A DNA stretch of 13,168 nucleotides, taken from JBDHDH01 sp039591615 (GTDB taxonomy: Bacteria > Gemmatimonadota > Gemmatimonadetes > Gemmatimonadales > GWC2-71-9). Position numbers and translations under genes: made by a program. Below the pieces are notes generated by a model. It did not search any database. It was not told where the DNA came from and saw only the letters and a list, made by a program, of their open reading frames with translations. Where the stretch lies: NCBI GenBank assembly GCA_039591615.1, contig JBDHDH010000104.1, forward strand, positions 1 through 13,168. Direction: 5' to 3'. Below are positions 7,207-12,077 of this stretch, one piece after another (within the stretch, counting starts at the first letter, position 1; every line of letters begins with the position of its first letter).

Positions 7207-7836
7207 CTAGTGCGATATCGCACGATTCGGGAGTGACACATGCAGGTGGTCGGCAGTGCCCTCGTGGCGCAGCGTATCGAAACCGATCAGGCGGAAGTAC
7301 GCCGACAGAAAGAGGTTCCGCAGCCCGGAGCGGCCCACCGTCCGCAGATCGACTGCATGCACGTAGCCGTCCGGTTGCGGAAAATGCAGAGATGCAGGAT
7401 TCACGGGTAGCTGCATGCGCCGGTAGTCCTCGGGGGTACGTCGGAGATCCGTGATCAACGCGTCGCGATCGAAGAGGATGAGCGTTCCCACGCTGACGCG
7501 CAGAACGGGATGCAGGGAGTGGTAATAATCTCGCACGGCAGCACTCTTCGCGCTGCGCTGCGAGAGGTGCAGGGCTGCGTACCCCGAATACAAGACCACG
7601 ATGGGGACAGCCACCCACTTGGCCATCTGGAGGAAGCGCGGCCGTCCCGAGACCCTTGCAGATACCCGGGCTGCATAGACGGTGAGAACGATCGCCGCCA
7701 GCAGCGCTCCGAAGAGCAGTGCCATCCAGGCCGACAGACCGCCCTCCCGCCACGCATGAGTTGATCCCCGTAGCAGCACGAGAAACGGCAGAACGATGAC
7801 GAGCAGAACCTTCAGGAGCAGATGAACAACAACCAT
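7207..7836 (-). CDS. Membrane protein with divergent M15-peptidase-like C-terminal domain
   Basis: A 209-residue protein. Three hydrophobic segments (about residues 3-22, 34-58 and 71-91) are followed by a soluble C-terminal domain of about 115 residues. That domain contains PVNPASLHF (S149, H151), then DGYVHAVDLRT (H160, D163), then TADHLHVSLP (H197, H199). The S-x-H ... A-x-D ... H-x-H arrangement resembles the zinc site of M15 D,D-carboxypeptidases and L,D-endopeptidases, but with extra residues between His and Asp (canonical spacing is seven). Assignment is by motif only. If correct, it would act on peptidoglycan peptides from the membrane. ATG 7836 has an AAGGAGG site 5 nt upstream. The frame stays open upstream to 7953, but those codons overlap the DUF3047 gene and lack a ribosome-binding site. 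It follows that gene by 68 bp and may share its transcript. Confidence 0.75.
   Translation of the reverse strand: MVVVHLLLKVLLVIVLPFLVLLRGSTHAWREGGLSAWMALLFGALLAAIVLTVYAARVSARVSGRPRFLQMAKWVAVPIVVLYSGYAALHLSQRSAKSAAVRDYYHSLHPVLRVSVGTLILFDRDALITDLRRTPEDYRRMQLPVNPASLHFPQPDGYVHAVDLRTVGRSGLRNLFLSAYFRLIGFDTLRHEGTADHLHVSLPNRAISH
7210..7223. repeat. Perfect 14-bp palindrome at the end of the M15-like gene
   Basis: GTGCGATATCGCAC is a perfect loopless palindrome covering the last codons of the M15-like gene, ending one base before its stop codon. It encodes part of the C-terminal NRAISH. It lies about 80 bp upstream of the zinc-ribbon gene start, where a dimeric regulator could act. It could also be chance. 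Confidence 0.3.
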
Positions 7837-7904
7837 GGGCGCCTCCTTCACCTTACGGGCTCGGGAGACCCCCGGTTTCTCGAAATGAGTCGGGACGGGA
7901 AGGA

Positions 7905-8630
7905 TTAGTTGGGGGCTGGGCGGGAGAGTTCCACCCCCATACTCTCGAACCACGCCGTGGCGCGGCTCCGCGTGTTGTCGGTATCCACCATAATGGCAAC
8001 GGCGGTCAGGGAATCCGGGGCCGCTCCAAAGGCAGTGCGAAAGTCCCGTAACACATCTCGGCGGACGTCCACCCAGCTCGACGCCCGATGGCCTCCGGAT
8101 TCCACTACGATCATCGCCACGTCCTCGCTGTATGGGCTACGGTACATGCTGCCGACAGGCTGGCTGGCACTCCAGACGTAGCACAGTGCACGACCCGACC
8201 ACGGGCCTTCCCGTGCGTCGAAGATCACGAAGACTCGGGCTGCAAAATCGTCACCCCGCTTCTCGCGTTCCTTGCGGTTCCCATCCAAGGGAGCCGCGAC
8301 GCGCCAACGCCAGGCGATCGCCCGAACGCGCTTGGCAGCGAAACGGAGCGCTCGAAAGATCCCAGAGTTTCCACCGTAACTCTCGGCCTGCACAACCGCG
8401 CGGCCATCTTCCATCACGACTCGATACCGACTCGGACGTCTGGCAAGTCGCTGCTCTTTCCAATGACTGAGACTTCCTTCGTCCAGATCGGCGAGCAGCT
8501 CAATTCGATGGGATCGCTCTGACTCCGTCGGATCCGACTGTGCCTGCGCCGATCGGGCAGCCACGCCCAGCACGACAATCAGAGAGATCCGGCCAAGCAG
8601 CATTCGGGGGCTCGATGACCACTGCACCAT
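7905..8630 (-). CDS. Secreted DUF3047 family protein
   Basis: A 241-residue protein. The N-terminal part (RMLLGRISLIVVLGVAARSA, then QAQSDP) is a signal peptide with likely cleavage after AQA at about residue 30, so the mature protein is periplasmic. The body matches the DUF3047 pattern from memory: GDDFAARVFVIFD (126-138), RALCYVWS, YSEDVAMIVVESG, the WVDVRRDVLRDFRTAFG segment, and AVAIMVDTDNT (210-220). It probably forms a beta-sandwich domain. No catalytic function is established for the family as far as I know. ATG 8630 gives the full frame. ATG 8603 (MLLGR) would also give a good signal peptide, and neither has a strong ribosome-binding site. It is the first gene of a minus-strand group with the M15-like gene and is divergent from the six-cysteine gene. 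Confidence 0.8.
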   Translation of the reverse strand: MVQWSSSPRMLLGRISLIVVLGVAARSAQAQSDPTESERSHRIELLADLDEGSLSHWKEQRLARRPSRYRVVMEDGRAVVQAESYGGNSGIFRALRFAAKRVRAIAWRWRVAAPLDGNRKEREKRGDDFAARVFVIFDAREGPWSGRALCYVWSASQPVGSMYRSPYSEDVAMIVVESGGHRASSWVDVRRDVLRDFRTAFGAAPDSLTAVAIMVDTDNTRSRATAWFESMGVELSRPAPN

Positions 8631-8753
8631 GTTACCGCTACAAGTGCATGAGTCGTGGCAAGGTTCCCGTCAGGCTGTCGTCGCGGCATCCGTGTTCTCG
8701 CATTAGAATTTGTGCCAGCCGTTATCGCTCTCACTGTGAGGAGTTCGACAACG
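8631..8753. promoter_or_regulatory. Divergent intergenic region
   Basis: These 123 bp must hold promoters for the leftward DUF3047 gene and the rightward six-cysteine gene. On the plus strand TAGAAT (8704-8709) matches the -10 consensus at 5 of 6 positions, but no good -35 hexamer is found 16-18 bp upstream. GAGGAG (8738-8743) is the ribosome-binding site of the rightward gene. No clear hexamers were found for the leftward one. Confidence 0.35.
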
Positions 8754-9023
8754 ATGAAAAGAGGACGGGTACTGGTTTTGGTCGTCGCTGTCTTGATCTT
8801 CGTCGGATACCTGGTCTACGGCAGTATGCGCGTGGTCCGGGCGGAGTGCGAGCTCTGCGTGGAGTTCGGCGGCCGCACCGAATGCCGTGTCGGCTCCGGC
8901 GAGACCGAGGAGGATGCCCGCCGTGCTGCACAGCGGGCCGCGTGCGCGGTCATGGCGGTGGGGATGAATGAGAGTATTGCCTGCGGAAACCGCGTGCCCC
9001 ACAATGTGCGGTGCTCCCGGTAG
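8754..9023 (+). CDS. Membrane-anchored six-cysteine small protein
   Basis: An 89-residue protein. MKRGRV is followed by one hydrophobic segment (residues 6-24), which acts as a signal anchor or uncleaved signal. The domain after it probably faces the periplasm and has six cysteines: C32-x2-C35, C44, C64, C77 and C87. Recognisable pieces are ECELCVEFGGRTECR, ARRAAQRAACAVMAVGM and the end VPHNVRCSR. The even number and export suggest three disulfides, or a metal or haem site, but there is no CxxCH haem motif. It resembles conserved uncharacterised small proteins of similar layout; no function can be named. ATG 8754 is chosen for GAGGAG 10 nt upstream and the signal-anchor that follows. An upstream in-frame ATG at 8655 adds an unlikely leader. 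Confidence 0.7.
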   Translation: MKRGRVLVLVVAVLIFVGYLVYGSMRVVRAECELCVEFGGRTECRVGSGETEEDARRAAQRAACAVMAVGMNESIACGNRVPHNVRCSR

Positions 9024-9065
9024 CCACAGCACGTGGCGTTCGAGGACGCTGACGAAGGTGCTGCG

Positions 9066-9094
9066 ATGCCCGGGGGCTGGAAGCTCCCGGGCAT
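9066..9094 (+). terminator. Strong stem-loop downstream of the six-cysteine gene
   Basis: ATGCCCGGG (9066-9074) pairs with CCCGGGCAT (9086-9094). The stem continues inward through a G-U pair and two GC pairs to 12 bp, with loop TGGAA. It lies 42 nt after the stop codon. The following sequence (GTCTGCTCCCTTGCC) is only mildly T-rich, so it is either a U-poor terminator or a 3'-end stabiliser. Confidence 0.5.
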
Positions 9095-9377
9095 GTCTGC
9101 TCCCTTGCCTCAGGCAACCGTCGCCTGCACCATCACCGCCGTCGTGAACCACGCATCGACGACCCTGCCACGTGCGCGCCAGCCGATTGACCGGCCGAGC
9201 AACGTCGATGCCGAGAGCCACTCGTTGGAGGCGGACGGCGACCGCGTACACGGTCTGGGCTCGACGGGGTTTCCCCACCCGACGCTTGCCATGTGAACGG
9301 ATTGAAAGACGGTTTTCATATGGCGGTTGACGCCACACCGCTACGTTTGGGATCCCGTCGATAGGAGGAGGCGGTTC
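9095..9377. other. Intergenic stretch without a supported gene
   Basis: Reading frames exist on both strands here but none has a ribosome-binding site together with a protein-like sequence. TTGAAA (9302) and TTGACG (9327) could be -35 elements for the following gene, but neither has a matching -10. AGGAGGAG at 9363-9370 is the ribosome-binding site of the next gene. Nothing else was recognised. Confidence 0.4.
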
Positions 9378-9803
9378 GTGCGCTGGGCATTGGCGGTAGT
9401 CTGGCTCGCCGTGTGGAGCTGGCCGGTTCCGGGATCAGCTCAGGAGCCGGGCGACAGCGTGCGGCTCCGCACCCCGATGGACGAGACGTGGCGCTACGGT
9501 CGAATCCTCGCAGCTGACGAGAGGGAGCTGGTGTTGGGACAGCCGGACGGACTCGATGTATTCAACCGCAGGACGATTGCGCAGCTGGAGCGGTGGAACC
9601 CACGGCGTCCGGAGTGGGTCTTGGGCACGTGGGCACTCGGCGGCCTGGCCGCCGGAACGCTGGCGGCCACCCTTGTTTCGGACGACGCGACCGCAGAGGA
9701 CATCGTTGTGAGCATTCTCGCCGGCGGTGCTGTGGGCATGGCGGCCGGGTTCCTGGACTTCAAGGTCCGTCCCGGCAGCTGGACCGAGGTACCCCCGCCG
9801 TAG
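9378..9803 (+). CDS. Secreted LSm/SH3-like plus glycine-zipper protein
   Basis: A 141-residue protein. The signal peptide MRWALAVVWLAVWSWPVPGS is probably cleaved after A21, just before QEPGD. The mature part starts GDSVRLRTP, then WRYGRILAADERELVLGQ and FNRRTIAQLERW. This is the strand pattern of small SH3/LSm-like barrels common in secreted proteins of Gemmatimonadota-like genomes. Residues 83-125 are rich in small residues (GTWALGGLAAGTLAATL, then ILAGGAVGMAAGFL) with glycine-zipper spacing, suggesting two membrane-associated helices. Function is unknown; an envelope role is likely. GTG 9378 is preferred over upstream in-frame starts because AGGAGGAG ends 7 nt before it and it opens directly into the signal peptide. 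It is a monocistronic-looking gene. Confidence 0.75.
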   Translation: MRWALAVVWLAVWSWPVPGSAQEPGDSVRLRTPMDETWRYGRILAADERELVLGQPDGLDVFNRRTIAQLERWNPRRPEWVLGTWALGGLAAGTLAATLVSDDATAEDIVVSILAGGAVGMAAGFLDFKVRPGSWTEVPPP

Positions 9804-9908
9804 CCGGCTGTTTGGCACCGGGCACCCGCTCGCCCTCTTCAGTGGTGCGGCGGCTCCGAGGGGTCAGCGACCCGAGAGAATCCCGAAGAGAATACGGTGC
9901 CCCTTTTC

Positions 9909-9955
9909 TTTCTTGCGTTTTCCAGCCCAGTCCACATTTTTCTTGTCCTTTCCAG
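9909..9955 (+). repeat. Pair of 17-bp direct repeats in a pyrimidine-rich leader
   Basis: TTTCTTGCGTTTTCCAG (9909-9925) and TTTCTTGTCCTTTCCAG (9939-9955) agree at 14 of 17 positions and are spaced exactly 30 bp apart, about three helical turns. A further partial copy, ATTCCAGTCC, follows at 9958. The whole stretch (about 9899-9967) is strikingly C/T-rich on the plus strand and precedes the HARE-HTH regulator start by about 65 bp, which is a fitting place for operators or a translational control site. The following purine-rich stretch (GGAAAG at 9988) could pair with CTTTCC in the RNA. Confidence 0.5.
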
Positions 9956-10019
9956 TCATTCCAGTCCGCAGAATGGGAAGGAAAACCGGAAAGCAGCGAC
10001 CTCACGCCTCGGAGATAAG

Positions 10020-10475
10020 GTGAAGGTTCAGGAAGCCGCGTACAGATTGCTGACAGATGAGGGCCGGCCTCTCTCTTCTCGCGAGCTCGCCCGACGCGCC
10101 TTGGAGCGCGGGATGGTGACCAGCGCTTCCAGCGATCCGGTGTTTTCGATCGCGTCAACCATCGAAAAAACCATCCGGCACGGACGGTACAACCGCCCGG
10201 AACTCGTATTCGTGCGGTCGGCTTCCGGGCGACGGGTGGCGCTTCCCGCCTGGAAACCACGGAGCGTGCCGGCGGGACCCGAGCGGCGGATGGTGAGTGT
10301 CCAGATTCCGGCGGATCTCGTTGAGAAGATCACGCTGGCGGCTCAGGCGCGGCTGGCGCCCACATTCGACGCCACCACAGCGCTGCTGTTGCGCCGGGGG
10401 CTGGCGGCCGCGGCACCGGAGATCAAGCAGGCGGTCATGCGGCAGCTGGATGCGCTCGAGCGGCACGCGAGCTAG
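10020..10475 (+). CDS. HARE-HTH domain protein with probable ribbon-helix-helix tail
   Basis: A 151-residue soluble protein. Residues 1-78 read as a HARE-HTH winged helix: VQEAAYRLLTDEGRPLSSRE, then LARRALERGMV, then SIASTIEKTIRHG and the wing LVFVRSASGRRVALPAW. HARE-HTH domains are usually fused to DNA-acting enzymes or polymerase-delta-like factors. After a short Pro linker, RRMVSVQIPADLVEKI (89-104) and the helical FDATTALLLRRGLAAA (116-131) resemble one strand and two helices of a ribbon-helix-helix domain, though that call is less sure. The result would be a two-domain DNA-binding protein. GTG 10020 has GGAG 5 nt upstream; the frame continues upstream to 9897 through the pyrimidine-rich leader, which does not look coding. 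It stands alone between a repeat-bearing leader and a strong terminator, so it is probably monocistronic and possibly self-regulated. Confidence 0.75.
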   Translation: MKVQEAAYRLLTDEGRPLSSRELARRALERGMVTSASSDPVFSIASTIEKTIRHGRYNRPELVFVRSASGRRVALPAWKPRSVPAGPERRMVSVQIPADLVEKITLAAQARLAPTFDATTALLLRRGLAAAAPEIKQAVMRQLDALERHAS

Positions 10476-10506
10476 AACGCCCCGGGTTCCGGTACCGGAC
10501 ACGGAA

Positions 10507-10540
10507 AAGGGACCGCCCACGGGCGGTCTCTTCACGTTTT
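10507..10540 (+). terminator. Intrinsic terminator after the HARE-HTH gene (probably bidirectional)
   Basis: GGGACCGCC pairs with GGCGGTCTC around a CACG loop. Adding A-T pairs at the base gives an 11-bp stem (10507-10517 with 10522-10532), followed by TCTTCACGTTTT. On the minus strand the same stem is followed by TTTTCC, so it can stop transcription in both directions. A 12-bp perfect palindrome, TCCGGTACCGGA (10488-10499), lies just upstream and could add a second hairpin. Confidence 0.85.
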
Positions 10541-10822
10541 GACCCCTTCATGAAACGAGCTCCGGCGCCCAGGCCGCCCGATACGTACTTCCGCGGAGCA
10601 TACTCCCCTGAGCTTCGCCCAATCCTCTCTCGAGGGTCGATGGTCCTACCGGACTGACGGGAACGACAGGAGGCAGACTCAGACTCGACGCACCCGCGCT
10701 TCCCCGGTTCGCCTTTCCACCGCGCAGGTGATGTGCGTCACGGAACGCGGGTCGGCAATGTGCTCCATTTCCCAGTGACTCGCTCCGAGGTCCCGTGGAA
10801 ACCTCGACAGGAGGCCGGCGCC
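10541..10822. other. Intergenic stretch, no supported gene
   Basis: A 35-codon plus-strand frame from ATG 10550 (start MKRAPAPRPPDTYFRGAYSP) lacks a ribosome-binding site. A minus-strand frame covering 10679-10820 reads protein-like near its end (SHWEMEHIADPRSVTHITCA), but upstream it only mirrors the next gene. The CAGGAGG at 10808-10814 serves the next gene. No promoter hexamers stood out. Confidence 0.4.
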
Positions 10823-11056
10823 GTGGAAGACGACCTTGGGCTCTGGAAGGAGATGACCCTCGAGGAGCGGATTCAGCAGAGATATCGCGTGGACGGGGAA
10901 ATGGCCCACCGCATTGCCCAGAAGTACTTGAACCTGGCGCTGATCGGTTTGGAGCCGGGAACGACGATCCGCGAGGCCTACACGAGTGAGGAGCGGCAGA
11001 AGCTGCTGGACGAAGCGGCTGACACGGTGCGCCAAGGATTCCCGAAGCAGACCTGA
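10823..11056 (+). CDS. Small helical hypothetical protein
   Basis: A 77-residue, highly charged, probably all-helical cytosolic protein: MTLEERIQQRYRVDGEMAHR, then IAQKYLNLALIGLEPGTTIR, then SEERQKLLDEAADTVRQGF. I do not recognise a family. Third codon positions are strongly GC-rich, as in its neighbours, and that supports real coding on this strand. GTG 10823 is chosen because CAGGAGG ends 8 nt upstream. The ATG at residue 11 has GGAG directly touching it, which is too close, and an upstream GTG at 10733 has only a weak site. It follows the strong terminator at 10507-10540 and so needs its own promoter, which was not identified. Confidence 0.6.
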   Translation: MEDDLGLWKEMTLEERIQQRYRVDGEMAHRIAQKYLNLALIGLEPGTTIREAYTSEERQKLLDEAADTVRQGFPKQT

Positions 11057-11529
11057 GCTCATCTCCCGCCAGACGGATGGCCGGCCCTCACGACTCGAGA
11101 CAAGGGACTAGGATAAGGCCGTAATCGTGGTGGCGCTCGCCGGCATCGTCCCCTTTGACCTGGCCGTGTTTCCACTCTCTCAGCGCATTCCACGCACTGT
11201 CCTTTCCGGACGGTCATACCGAGCCGAGTCTGCGCACGGGGCGCGCGGCCGTCAGCAGGCGCCGCTCCTTCCCGCGTCGAAGGATGCCCGGACTGCCAAC
11301 GTAGGTAGCCCATTCGTCGGGCGTGTCTTGGATGCATGCTCGGGAGCTGAAGCGGTCCACCTCCCCTTCCCTTGCGGGCGGCCAGCCGGACCGCCACCAT
11401 GGAGCGCGCGGGGTCACGCCGGAGCCCGCGCATCGCAACCCGATGAGGCGTTGCACCCGCAGCCGTCGCGCGGCGATTCGCACACGCCTCGCACTCGGCC
11501 GACGGTCGGGACCATCCTCGGGAGGCATC
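11057..11529. other. Stretch of 473 bp without a convincing gene
   Basis: Several frames are open on both strands because of high GC. The most protein-like is a minus-strand 48-codon frame at 11214-11360 (GTG start, segment CIQDTPDEWATYVGSPG) with GC-rich third positions. Its ribosome-binding site, however, sits directly against the start codon and no homology is recognised. No hairpin terminator was found after the 77-residue gene. Confidence 0.4.
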
Positions 11530-11787
11530 GTGGCGTTGATTACCTGTCCAGATTGCGGGCTTGATGTCTCGGACTCGGCGGTGGCCTGTCCGTCTTGTGG
11601 TCGCCCCATCCAGCGAGACGAGGGCAAGAAACCGCACCGGCGAGTGACGTGGGGCCTCCGGGACGTGATGCGAAGTATCGAGGAGGACCGCAAAGACAGC
11701 GCACTCGAACGCTTCGGGTGCCGCTATCCTCTGATCCTGCTGATGCTCCTGCCGATCGTGGTGATTCTGTACCTATTGCTGCGGTAG
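11530..11787 (+). CDS. Zinc-ribbon protein with C-terminal membrane anchor
   Basis: An 85-residue protein. Residues 6-23 are a compact zinc ribbon, C6-P-D-C9 ... C20-P-S-C23 (ITCPDCGLDVSDSAVACPSC followed by GRPI), of the kind found at the N terminus of many small bacterial membrane proteins. A basic and then helical linker (29-66) leads to a single hydrophobic helix at 67-84 (YPLILLMLLPIVVILYLLLR is the C terminus), so the ribbon is in the cytoplasm if the protein is tail-anchored. GTG 11530 has GGGAGG 4 nt upstream; the frame is open back to 11323 but the ribbon begins right at this start. Function is unknown. Confidence 0.75.
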   Translation: MALITCPDCGLDVSDSAVACPSCGRPIQRDEGKKPHRRVTWGLRDVMRSIEEDRKDSALERFGCRYPLILLMLLPIVVILYLLLR

Positions 11788-11994
11788 CGGGGCGTTGGGG
11801 AAGAAGGGCGCACGCCGGCTCCGGCCTCAACCGTACGATCATTCGCTCGTCGCTTCGGAGGTAGGAAGGTCACGGACATTCTGTGGCCCACCCGGCTCAC
11901 TTGCAGCCGCTACGAGTTGCGGTCCTTCTGGCCACGCCACCGCCGCAACCTGTAAGGGACGTGGCGACGCGTAATCGCTCGAAGGGAACCAGGA

Positions 11995-12077
11995 TGCCCG
12001 AGGAGAGAGTCGAACTCTCACGGGGTTGCCCCCACCGGATTTTGAGTCCGGCGCGTCTGCCATTCCGCCACTCGGGC
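11995..12077 (-). tRNA. tRNA-Leu (anticodon CAA)
   Basis: An 83-nt class II tRNA. The acceptor GCCCGAG (12071-12077) pairs with CTCGGGC (11996-12002), with discriminator A at 11995. The D-arm is GCGGAATGGCAGACGC, and the anticodon stem CCGGA/TCCGG encloses CTCAAAA, giving CAA (12042-12044) for UUG codons. The long variable arm GGGGGCAACCCC and T-arm GAGAG-TTCGACT-CTCTC are all present. The 3' CCA is not encoded (TCC follows). A minus-strand extended -10-like TGCTAAAGT (12108-12116) and TAGATT (12089-12094) lie just upstream. The gene is intact and flanks the gene-poor right end, and tRNA-Leu genes are common integration sites, but no repeat of its 3' end was found in the window. Confidence 0.96.

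Noticed and set aside
9033..9319. Open frames on both strands between the six-cysteine and glycine-zipper genes
   Set aside because: No ribosome-binding sites and no recognisable protein sequence; the plus frame begins inside the hairpin region.
10679..11062. Minus-strand 127-codon frame opposite the 77-residue gene
   Set aside because: It is Leu/Val-rich antisense of the plus-strand helical protein, which has the better ribosome-binding site and charge pattern. Only its last 30 codons look protein-like.
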